From Pseudophaeobacter sp. EL27 (GTDB taxonomy: Bacteria > Pseudomonadota > Alphaproteobacteria > Rhodobacterales > Rhodobacteraceae): a DNA stretch of 64,000 nt. The notes beneath the pieces were generated by a model that had not been told where the DNA came from, did not search any database, and saw nothing but the letters and a program-made list of their open reading frames with translations. This document shows positions 51,647 to 58,861 of the stretch, in pieces. The translations under genes and the position numbers were made by a program. Position 1 is the stretch's first letter; every line of letters begins with the position of its first letter. The stretch is taken from contig NZ_OMPQ01000012.1 of the NCBI RefSeq assembly GCF_900313025.1, positions 1 through 64,000 on the forward strand. Reading direction: 5' to 3'.

Positions 51647-52544
51647 CTCTGGTCTCCTCTGCTGCGATCTGGACCAGCAGCCAATTACGAAACTGAATAA
51701 GAGGGTAATCATCGCCAAGTTCTGGTGGCCAGACCAGGAAATACTCCCCCAGCGTTACCGGCGGCCCCTTGATCGCAAGCTGCAAGCGACCTGCCGCAAT
51801 CTCGCTCTCGGCCAGAAAGGTTGGCAGCAGGGCAATCCCCAGCCCATGCACCGCCGCCTGGGTCATGGCAGAGGATTGGTCAAACAACATGCCCTGCAAT
51901 CGCGCGACCTCGACGTCATGCAGCCCAAACCACTGCTCCCAACTGTCGGGATGTGTTTCCAGATGCAACAGCGGGAAGCCCAGCAGATCCTTGGGACTGG
52001 ACAGTTCCGCAGGAACCAGCCCCGGCGCGCAGACTGGCAGTACATGTTTGGGCATCAGGGGCAGATATTCCACCCCCGGCCAGTCACGGGTACCGTAGTG
52101 AATTGCCGCCTGCGCCGTGCCCACCTCAAAACTGAAGGGCAGGTTATGGGTCTGCAAATTGACGGTGATACCAGGGTGCTGACCAACAAAATCCTTCAGC
52201 CGAGGTGCCAGCCAATGCAGACCAAAGGAGGCCAGGATTGACAGGTTCAGGCTGCCCCCATCCGGGTTTGCCCGCAGCTTGATCGAGGCCTGTGCCAGAC
52301 GTGACAGGATCGCGCGGGCCTCTTTGGCATAGTTCGCCCCGCCGGGGGTGAGCTGGAGGCGCATCTGATCCCGCGCAATCAGGTCTACCTCCATCTGCTG
52401 TTCCAACTGTTTGAGCTGACGGCTGACAGCGCTTTGCGTGAGATTGAGATCTTCTGCCGCCGCGGAGGCACTGCCAAGGCGGTCCACGGCCTCCAGTGCC
52501 AGCAAGGACGAGATCGAGGGTAAAAAGCGGCGCGGCGCTATCAT
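51633..52544 (-). CDS. LysR-family regulator (GcvA-like), divergent from amaB
   Basis: A 303-aa LysR regulator with winged helix FLPSISSLLALEAVDRLGSASAAAEDLNLTQSAVSRQLKQLE and an effector domain containing LNLSILASFGLHWLAPRLKDFVGQHPGI, AAIHYGTRDWPGVEYLPLMPKHVLPVCAPGL and LGIALLPTFL. It closely parallels the next LysR gene in block order, suggesting duplication. It starts 144 bases from the divergent amaB gene, the classical position for a LysR activator of lysine or pipecolate catabolism; that role is inferred. Its stop lies inside the next lysR gene. Confidence 0.88.
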   Translation of the reverse strand: MIAPRRFLPSISSLLALEAVDRLGSASAAAEDLNLTQSAVSRQLKQLEQQMEVDLIARDQMRLQLTPGGANYAKEARAILSRLAQASIKLRANPDGGSLNLSILASFGLHWLAPRLKDFVGQHPGITVNLQTHNLPFSFEVGTAQAAIHYGTRDWPGVEYLPLMPKHVLPVCAPGLVPAELSSPKDLLGFPLLHLETHPDSWEQWFGLHDVEVARLQGMLFDQSSAMTQAAVHGLGIALLPTFLAESEIAAGRLQLAIKGPPVTLGEYFLVWPPELGDDYPLIQFRNWLLVQIAAEETRDAPA

Positions 52545-52688
52545 ATGACCTTACCTCATAGCTTTAGAATTTAGTATCATGTGCATTTTCACCGTTCTCG
52601 TGTGATTTACAAGAAAACCTCATGAATCACCAGCGCCAAGACCCCGCACTATGCTCATGGCCTGATAGATCCCCTGAAAGGATAACCC

Positions 52689-54191
52689 ATGCCTCATTCC
52701 CAGATCCTCACCGCAGCTGGCTTTACCGATGAAGAGCTCACTGGCGGCAGCCTCAGCGTCAAAACGCCGGTTGATGGCAGCGAGATCGCCAGCATTGCCA
52801 TGCATACCACAGCCGATGCCCAAGCCCAGATTTCAAAGGCCAAGGAAGCGTTCAAATCCTGGCGTTCCGTTCCCGCACCGCGCCGCGGTGAGCTGGTACG
52901 TCTGCTTGGTGAGGAACTGCGCCGGGAAAAGGAAAACCTCGGGCGGCTGGTGACGCTGGAATGCGGCAAGATCTACCAGGAAGGCCTGGGCGAAGTGCAG
53001 GAGATGATCGACATCTGCGATTTTGCCGTTGGCCTGTCACGCCAGCTTTATGGTCTGACCATCGCCTCGGAACGCCCCGGCCACGCGATGCGTGAAACCT
53101 GGCACCCCATGGGCACCTGCGGTGTGATCACCGCCTTCAACTTCCCCGTGGCCCCCTGGTGCTGGAACGCAGCTTTGGCATTGATCTGTGGCGATCCGGT
53201 GATCTGGAAGCCCTCGGAAAAAACCCCGCTGACTGCCCTTGCCGTGCAAAAGATCTGTGATCGGGTCACTGCAGAATTTGGCTCCGACGCGCCAAAAGGC
53301 CTTATTCAGACCCTCATTGGCGAACGCGATCTGGGCGAGGCCCTCACCGCATCCAAAGATGTGGAGATCATTTCGGCCACCGGATCAGTTCCCATGGGCA
53401 AATCCGTGGCACAGGACATGTCACAGCGTCTGGGCCGCACCATTCTGGAACTTGGCGGCAATAATGCGATGATCGTTGCCCCCTCGGCTGATCTGGAAAT
53501 GGCCTTGCGGGCCATCGTCTTTTCAGCCGTTGGCACCGCCGGCCAGCGCTGCACCTCATTGCGCCGCCTGATCGTACATGCCGACATCTATGACGCCCTG
53601 ATCCCGCGCCTGATCAAAGCCTACGCAGGCCTGCCGATTGGTGACCCGCTGGTGGATGGATCACTTGTAGGCCCCCTGATTGACGATCAGGCCCTGACCG
53701 CGATGGAGGGCGCTCTGGTTCAGGCCAAGGTCGAGGGCGGCACGGTTCATGGCGGCGGTCAGGCACTGGTCGACAGCCACGCCGCCGCAGCCTATGCCCA
53801 TCCGGCGATTGTCGAAATGCCCGGTCAAAGCGCGATCATGCATACCGAGACCTTTGCGCCGATCCTTTATGTCGTAAAATATGAGGATCTGGATCAGGCC
53901 ATCGAGATGCAGAACGAAGTGCCCCAGGGGCTGAGCTCCTGCATCTTTTCCACAGATGTCCGCGAGACTGAATATTTCCTCTCGGCAGCCGGTTCTGATT
54001 GCGGTATCGCCAATGTTAACATTGGCCCTTCAGGCGCCGAAATCGGCGGCGCTTTTGGCGGCGAAAAAGAAACCGGCGGTGGACGGGAAAGCGGCTCTGA
54101 TGCCTGGAAAGGCTATATGCGTCGCCAGACCAACACCGTGAACTACTCGCGGGAGTTGCCGCTTGCACAGGGAATCAAATTTGACATCTGA
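52689..54191 (+). CDS. amaB: ALDH7-type aldehyde dehydrogenase, likely piperidine-6-carboxylate/aminoadipate semialdehyde dehydrogenase AmaB
   Basis: A 500-aa NAD(P)-dependent aldehyde dehydrogenase. Catalytic Cys288 is in GTAGQRCTSLRRL and general base Glu254 in LELGGNNAMIV. The cofactor region contains GVITAFNFPVAPWCWNAALALICGDPVIWKPSEKTP. The NFPVAPWCWNAA and GTAGQRCTSLRR forms are typical of the ALDH7 (antiquitin/AmaB/PcD) group, which oxidises 2-aminoadipate 6-semialdehyde (in equilibrium with piperidine-6-carboxylate) to aminoadipate. The next gene encodes a pipecolate-oxidase-like enzyme that produces this substrate. The pairing supports a lysine/pipecolate role; substrate specificity is otherwise an inference. 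Confidence 0.87.
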   Translation: MPHSQILTAAGFTDEELTGGSLSVKTPVDGSEIASIAMHTTADAQAQISKAKEAFKSWRSVPAPRRGELVRLLGEELRREKENLGRLVTLECGKIYQEGLGEVQEMIDICDFAVGLSRQLYGLTIASERPGHAMRETWHPMGTCGVITAFNFPVAPWCWNAALALICGDPVIWKPSEKTPLTALAVQKICDRVTAEFGSDAPKGLIQTLIGERDLGEALTASKDVEIISATGSVPMGKSVAQDMSQRLGRTILELGGNNAMIVAPSADLEMALRAIVFSAVGTAGQRCTSLRRLIVHADIYDALIPRLIKAYAGLPIGDPLVDGSLVGPLIDDQALTAMEGALVQAKVEGGTVHGGGQALVDSHAAAAYAHPAIVEMPGQSAIMHTETFAPILYVVKYEDLDQAIEMQNEVPQGLSSCIFSTDVRETEYFLSAAGSDCGIANVNIGPSGAEIGGAFGGEKETGGGRESGSDAWKGYMRRQTNTVNYSRELPLAQGIKFDI

Positions 54192-55455
54192 TCTGACCTC
54201 CAGCCTCTGGCACCGAACCTGCCAGGAAAACCCTGTCTCCTCGGTTTTGACCGGGGAGGTCACGGTAGATCTGGTGGTAATTGGCGGCGGTTACACCGGA
54301 TGCTCTGCCGCGTTGAAGGCGGCCGAGATAGGCGCTTCGGTCTGTTTGGTCGAGGCAGAGGTCTTTGGCCATGGTGGATCGGGGCGCAATGTCGGCCTGG
54401 TCAATGCCGGGCTTTGGTTGCCGCCAGAAGATATCAATGACCGTCTCGGCACAGAAGCGGGCAATAGCCTGTCGCAAGCGCTGGGACAGGCACCCGATCT
54501 GGTTTACGGGCTGATCGAGCGCCACGGCATTGCCTGCGAGCCGGTGCGCAACGGCACCCTGCACTGCGCCCATGCCCCCAGCGGCCTGCAGGATTTGCAA
54601 CGCCGGGCCAATCAGCTGCAGGCCATAGGGGCCCCGGTCCAGCTGCTAGATGCAGCCCAGGCGCAGGCCCGCGTGGGCTCAGCCGCCGCCCACGGCGCGC
54701 TGTTTGATCCCCGTGCGGGCACCATCCAGCCCTTGGGATTTGTGCGCGGCCTCGCCCGTGCCGCACTCACTGCAGGGGCGCAACTCTATGACCAAACCCC
54801 GGCCACAGCCATTCAACGCAGCAATGGCAGCTGGCATGTCACAACGCCCAAAGGCAGCATCCGCGCCAAACATCTGGTGATGGCCACCAATGGCTATGCC
54901 CGTGCCATGACAGGCTATGAGGCCCCCGCCATTGTTCCGGTTCACTATTTTCAGGGCGCAACTGCACCGCTTACGCCAGCCCAACAGGCGCTCATCCTGC
55001 CCGGGCTGGAAGGCTGCTGGGACTCTGCCCTGGTCATGTCCTCCTGGCGGATGGATCAGCAGGGTAGATTGGTGATTGGCGCCATGGGCGCATTGGATCA
55101 TTTTGCCAGCGGCATTCACCAAAACTGGCTAACGCGGAAACTCGCCGCTGTTTTCCCAAGTCTTGCCGGGACACAACTGGAAAGCCAGTGGTTTGGCCGT
55201 ATTGCCATGACCCGGGAATACCTTCCCAAGATCGAAAAACTGGACGGCGGCTATGTCAGTTTTGGCTATTCCGGTCGCGGCATCGGGCCGGGAACGCTTT
55301 TTGGCCAACAGATCGCCGAAGCGCTGATTACTGGCGATGAGAGCCTGCTGCCCTTACCCGCAAGTACTGGCCACAGCCTGTCCTTTGCCGGGCTGCGCGG
55401 CGCTTACTATGAAACTGGGGCCACACTGACGCATCTGGTCAAAGACCGGATCTAA
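54181..55455 (+). CDS. amaA: FAD-dependent oxidase, likely L-pipecolate oxidase AmaA (TTG start)
   Basis: A DAO-superfamily flavoprotein of about 424 aa. The FAD-binding βαβ is DLVVIGGGYTGCSAALKAAEIG with GGG at about 35-37, followed by VEAEVFGHGGSGRNVGLVNAG, a family hallmark. The C-terminus contains WFGRIAMTREYLPKIEKLDGGYVSFGYSGRGIGPGTLFGQQIAE. Position directly after amaB suggests oxidation of L-pipecolate to piperideine-6-carboxylate. No ATG exists at the 5' end. TTG at 54181 lies inside the amaB stop region with AGGGA about 8 bases upstream and gives MTSDLTSSLWHRT; another TTG is at 54163. A bidirectional hairpin follows the stop. Confidence 0.82.
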   Translation: MTSDLTSSLWHRTCQENPVSSVLTGEVTVDLVVIGGGYTGCSAALKAAEIGASVCLVEAEVFGHGGSGRNVGLVNAGLWLPPEDINDRLGTEAGNSLSQALGQAPDLVYGLIERHGIACEPVRNGTLHCAHAPSGLQDLQRRANQLQAIGAPVQLLDAAQAQARVGSAAAHGALFDPRAGTIQPLGFVRGLARAALTAGAQLYDQTPATAIQRSNGSWHVTTPKGSIRAKHLVMATNGYARAMTGYEAPAIVPVHYFQGATAPLTPAQQALILPGLEGCWDSALVMSSWRMDQQGRLVIGAMGALDHFASGIHQNWLTRKLAAVFPSLAGTQLESQWFGRIAMTREYLPKIEKLDGGYVSFGYSGRGIGPGTLFGQQIAEALITGDESLLPLPASTGHSLSFAGLRGAYYETGATLTHLVKDRI

Positions 55456-55460
55456 ATTTC

Positions 55461-55492
55461 AATAAGGGTCAGAGTTACCCCTGACCCTTATT
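55461..55492. terminator. Bidirectional terminator between amaA and znuA
   Basis: A perfect 12-bp inverted repeat, AATAAGGGTCAG / CTGACCCTTATT, with an 8-base loop, starts 6 bases after the amaA stop. Plus-strand readout continues TTGATTTT and minus-strand readout ends in a TTATTGAAATTT stretch, so it can serve both convergent genes (amaA and znuA). Confidence 0.8.
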
Positions 55493-55522
55493 TGATTTTC
55501 TGGTTTGGATAGAAACCTGACC

Positions 55523-56638
55523 CTAGTGGCAGTCAGCCATGGCTGCACCAAGCTCTTTCAACAGCGCAGGGTAGAAGCCAGCGCCCAGCTCCAGACCTGT
55601 GCCCAGTGGATCGATGACCACAGTTTTGGCGCCGCTGCCCTCCAGCACAGTTGCCACCATATCAGGGTTGAACTGCGGTTCAGAGAAAACGCAGGAAACC
55701 TGCTTATCTTTCACCACTTGCTGAATCTCTGCAATCCGCGCAGGGCTTGGATCAGAGGCATCCCCCAGAGAAATGGCCCCAGCCGCCTGCAGGCCAAAGC
55801 TGTGCTCGAAATACTGATAGGCATCGTGGAACACCACAAACCCCCCGCTCCGCAGTGGTTCCAGACCCGTCAAGACTTCGGCCTTGGCTGCTTCAATTTC
55901 CTGCTTTCCTGCGGCGGCATTGGCGGCATAGGTGGCGGCGTTTTCCGCGTCATGCTCTGACAGCTCTGCCGCAATCACATCCAGCCAGAGTTTGGCGTTT
56001 TCAGGTGACAACCAGGCATGCGGGTCCAGGCCCTCGTGGTCGTGACCCTCATGGCCGCCATGGTCGTGCCCCTCGTGATCATCGTCATGACCATCTTCAT
56101 GCTCATCCTCATGGGCATGCTCGGCCTCGGCGTGTTCCTCATGGTCATGATCGTCGTGGTCGTCATGCTCAGCGTGATCATCGTGATCGTCATGTTTCTC
56201 ATGGTCGTCGTGGTCATCTCCATGATCATCGTGGTGGTCGTCGTCATGACCCTCTTCTTCACCATGATCATGAGCCTCAAACCCAACGCCTTCACGGAAA
56301 GGTAGCGCCAAGCCACCTTCAAGCTCCAACAGCTCCACAACATGGGCGTCCTTGGCCAGCTCTTCCACCGCGCCTTCCAGCCACGGAGTCAGCGCCTCGC
56401 CCATCCAAAAGACGACATCCGCCCGCGACAAAGCCAGAGCCTCAGAAGGGCGCATGGAATGATGATGCGGCGAAGCGCCCGCTGGCACCACCATGTCAGG
56501 CTCTCCCACGCCCTGCATGACCCGCGCAACCAGACCGTGCACAGGCGCAATATCGGTTGCAACTTTTGGCACATCTGCCAGAGAAACGCCTGCAAACCCC
56601 ATGAGGGCCGCAACAGAAGTCAGAGGAGTTTTAAGCAT
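55523..56638 (-). CDS. znuA: Zinc-binding periplasmic protein ZnuA with extended His/Asp-rich loop
   Basis: Periplasmic zinc receptor of the ZnuABC importer, 371 aa from the chosen ATG, longer than most ZnuA proteins. It has a signal peptide (MLKTPLTSVAALMGFAGVSLA) and Zn ligands in VHGLVARV, GASPHHHSMRPSE, DPHAWLSPENAK and FHDAYQYFE. Between the first and second lobes lies an insert at about 122-207 composed almost only of His, Asp, Glu and Gly, with about 26 histidines by my count. Such loops are known in ZnuA as zinc chaperone or sensor segments, but this one is unusually long and acidic. A Cys pair (SCVF, DCH) may bridge the C-lobe. It is divergent from zur. Confidence 0.94.
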   Translation of the reverse strand: MLKTPLTSVAALMGFAGVSLADVPKVATDIAPVHGLVARVMQGVGEPDMVVPAGASPHHHSMRPSEALALSRADVVFWMGEALTPWLEGAVEELAKDAHVVELLELEGGLALPFREGVGFEAHDHGEEEGHDDDHHDDHGDDHDDHEKHDDHDDHAEHDDHDDHDHEEHAEAEHAHEDEHEDGHDDDHEGHDHGGHEGHDHEGLDPHAWLSPENAKLWLDVIAAELSEHDAENAATYAANAAAGKQEIEAAKAEVLTGLEPLRSGGFVVFHDAYQYFEHSFGLQAAGAISLGDASDPSPARIAEIQQVVKDKQVSCVFSEPQFNPDMVATVLEGSGAKTVVIDPLGTGLELGAGFYPALLKELGAAMADCH

Positions 56639-56648
56639 GGGACTCTCA

Positions 56649-56663
56649 TGTAATTTTATAACA
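56649..56663. promoter_or_regulatory. Zur-box-like palindrome between znuA and zur
   Basis: TGTAATTTTATAACA pairs its outer six bases with one mismatch around TTT, resembling the T-G-T-x-A-T ... A-T-x-A-C-A form of Zur sites. It lies 11 bases upstream of the znuA ATG and 94 bases before zur. A second half-like CATAACATAT is near 56690. With Zn-loaded Zur bound, znuA and the zur-znuC-znuB operon would both be off. Inference from motif and position. Confidence 0.55.
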
Positions 56664-56756
56664 TCGCACGACTTGTTAAACGTCATACCATAACATATCA
56701 AGAGCCGAGTTTACCAAAGGCCAGGCAGCGCCCCTTCTCAGCGGAGACCCAAGACC

Positions 56757-57245
56757 ATGGATTCCATCGGATTTGAGACCCATGACCACGCCAGCTGCAT
56801 TGCTGACTGCATTGAGACAGCGAATGCCCAGTGCAAAGCGCAGGGGCTGCAGTTCACGCCGGTGCGCAAACGGGTTTTGGAAATTCTTCTGCAAGAGCAC
56901 CGCGCGTTGGGAGCCTATGAGATCCTGGATCGGCTGCGCGAAGAAGGGATGGGGTCACAGCCACCTGTGGCCTATCGGGCATTGGATTTTCTGGTGACCA
57001 ACGGCTTTGCCCATAAAATCGAGCGCCTGAATGCCTTTATTGCCTGTACCCATCCCGGCGAAGACCACGCCCCGGCCTTTATGATTTGTCGGATGTGCAA
57101 ATCCGTCGCCGAGGCCCAGACCCTTCCAAGAAATGGACAGTTGGGCAAGGCCGCCCGAGACGCAGGTTTTCAGATCGAACGCACCGTGGTCGAGGCCGAG
57201 GGCCTCTGCCCCAAGTGTCAAAAAGCCGACGCTAAATGCATCTGA
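56757..57245 (+). CDS. zur: Zinc uptake regulator Zur (Fur family)
   Basis: A 162-aa Fur-family repressor. The winged helix is in TPVRKRVLEILLQEHRALGAYEILDRLREEG and PPVAYRALDFLVTNGFAHKIERLNAFIACTHPGE, with the PxVYRAL-type recognition helix. Structural zinc cysteines appear as ICRMCK and LCPKCQ, and H/D ligands in HAPAFMICR. The long N-terminus (DHASCIADCIETANAQC) is Cys-rich. Its gene leads zur-znuC-znuB, and it is divergent from znuA around the candidate box. Its stop overlaps znuC by 10 bases. Confidence 0.94.
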   Translation: MDSIGFETHDHASCIADCIETANAQCKAQGLQFTPVRKRVLEILLQEHRALGAYEILDRLREEGMGSQPPVAYRALDFLVTNGFAHKIERLNAFIACTHPGEDHAPAFMICRMCKSVAEAQTLPRNGQLGKAARDAGFQIERTVVEAEGLCPKCQKADAKCI

Positions 57246-58021
57246 TCTCGCTACAGAACCTTTCGGTCAGCTATGGCGGCAACACGGTTCTATCAAATGT
57301 GACTTTTGGCATCTCTCCGGGTGAGATCGTCACCATCGTTGGGCCCAATGGCTCTGGCAAATCCACCCTGCTGCGCAGCGTCATTGGCGCCCAAGTGCCA
57401 AGCCAGGGCAGCGTGACACGCAGCCCCGACCTGCGCATCGGCTACGTGCCGCAAAAACTGCATATCGATCCCACCCTGCCAATGACGGTGCGCCGGTTTC
57501 TCAGCCTGCCAGACAGGGTGACGAACCAACAAGCGACCAAGGCCCTGGAACAGGCCGGCGCCGGGCAGCTGTCCAACCGTCAGATGGCTGATCTGTCAGG
57601 GGGGCAGTTTCAGCGCGTCCTGCTAGCGCGGGCGCTGCTGTGTCAGCCACAACTGTTGATTTTGGATGAGGCCACCCAGGGGTTGGATCAACCCGGCTCC
57701 GCCGCCTTTTACCAACAAATCGAGAGCCTGCGACAAACTCTGGGCTGTGCAATACTGATGGTCAGCCACGAGCTGCACGTGGTGATGGCCGCGTCAGATC
57801 GGGTGATCTGCCTCAACGGTCATATCTGCTGCGAAGGCGAACCCGAACATGTGGCCTCGGCACCAGAATACCGCGCCCTGTTTGGCAGCGGCACCCAGGG
57901 CGCCCTGGCCCTGTATCGCCACGAACATAATCACAGCCACGACCACAGTTGCGGCCATGATCACGGCCTGGAAGAGGCTATCTCCCAAGCCTCCCATGCC
58001 AGGGAAGAGACCAAAAGATGA
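57236..58021 (+). CDS. znuC: Zinc ABC transporter ATPase ZnuC with His-rich tail
   Basis: ATPase of the zinc importer, 261 aa. Walker A GPNGSGKST is at 36-44, signature LSGGQFQRVLLARAL near 120, Walker B LLILDEATQGLD and H-loop MVSHELHVV. The C-terminal tail, after the ATPase, contains a histidine cluster (HEHNHSHDHSCGHDHG, about 226-241) that could bind zinc in the cytoplasm as feedback. This tail is an addition to the minimal ZnuC fold and is found in some alphaproteobacterial ZnuC proteins. It overlaps zur by 10 bases and znuB by 4. Confidence 0.95.
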   Translation: MHLISLQNLSVSYGGNTVLSNVTFGISPGEIVTIVGPNGSGKSTLLRSVIGAQVPSQGSVTRSPDLRIGYVPQKLHIDPTLPMTVRRFLSLPDRVTNQQATKALEQAGAGQLSNRQMADLSGGQFQRVLLARALLCQPQLLILDEATQGLDQPGSAAFYQQIESLRQTLGCAILMVSHELHVVMAASDRVICLNGHICCEGEPEHVASAPEYRALFGSGTQGALALYRHEHNHSHDHSCGHDHGLEEAISQASHAREETKR

Positions 58022-58845
58022 TCACCCTGTTTGACAGTTTTCTGCTGCGTGCGGCCTTTGCCGGAACTGGAGTAGCGATCGCCGCTGCCCCACTGGGCTG
58101 TTTTGTGATCTGGCGCCGCATGGCCTATTTTGGCGATGCCACGGCGCATGCCTCGATCCTGGGTGTTGCTCTGGCCCTGGGATTTCAGGTCCCGATCTTT
58201 GCCGGTGTGCTGATCATTGCCCTGCTGATGGCCACCGCTGTCTCCAGCTTGAGCGGCCGGGGTTTTGCAATGGATACTCTGCTGGGCGTATTGGCACATT
58301 CATCCCTGGCCTTTGGACTGGTCGCCGTATCCTTTTTGCAGGGCATCCGTATTGATCTGATGGCCTATCTGTTTGGGGACATCCTGGCGGTAAGCCGGAT
58401 GGATCTGGCGGTGATCTGGGGCGGCGCCGCCCTGGTTCTGCTGCTGCTCTGGGCCAGATGGTCCGCTCTGCTCACCGCCACGCTCAGCCCTGATCTTGCC
58501 TATGCTGCAGGGATCAACCCAAAGCGTGAACAACTGGTCCTGACCATTGCCTTGGCTCTGGTAGTGGCTGTGGCCATCAAGGTGGTCGGGGTTTTGCTGA
58601 TCTCTGCCCTGCTGCTCATCCCCGCCGCCGCTGCCCGTCCTTTTGCCACAACACCCGAACGTATGGCCGCGATTGCCGCCGGGATCGGTGCTCTCGCAGC
58701 CCTTGCCGGTCTGCAGCTGTCCTTTATGCTCGACACTCCGACCGGGCCAACTATTGTCTGCGTTGCTGCTGTGCTGTTTGCGCTGACAAATCTGGGTAGC
58801 ACGGCCTATCGCCAGATGGCGGCCAATTCAGACAGGCGAACCTAG
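58018..58845 (+). CDS. znuB: Zinc ABC transporter permease ZnuB
   Basis: An ABC-3 family permease, 275 aa with about eight hydrophobic helices. Family blocks: APLGCFVIWRRMAYFGDATAHASILGVALAL, VLAHSSLAFGLVAVSFL, DLMAYLFGDILAVSRMDL, AYAAGINPKREQLVLTIALALVVAVAIKVVGVLLISALLLIPAAAARPFA. It begins with an ATGA overlap to znuC and completes the zur-znuC-znuB operon. The gene converges with the hybrid kinase gene 16 bases beyond its stop. Confidence 0.95.
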   Translation: MITLFDSFLLRAAFAGTGVAIAAAPLGCFVIWRRMAYFGDATAHASILGVALALGFQVPIFAGVLIIALLMATAVSSLSGRGFAMDTLLGVLAHSSLAFGLVAVSFLQGIRIDLMAYLFGDILAVSRMDLAVIWGGAALVLLLLWARWSALLTATLSPDLAYAAGINPKREQLVLTIALALVVAVAIKVVGVLLISALLLIPAAAARPFATTPERMAAIAAGIGALAALAGLQLSFMLDTPTGPTIVCVAAVLFALTNLGSTAYRQMAANSDRRT

Positions 58846-58861
58846 GTCTGACAGTAAACCA

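Noticed and set aside
56018-56305. CRISPR-like or tandem repeat array suggested by repeated CATGGTCATG-type words
   Set aside because: The repetition is codon-level low complexity inside znuA, with no spacer pattern.
55747-56520. Long plus-strand open frame opposite znuA (257 codons, His/Arg-rich)
   Set aside because: It mirrors the His/Asp repeat of znuA; repeated GAT/CAT/GAC codons keep several frames open. No ribosome site or family resemblance.
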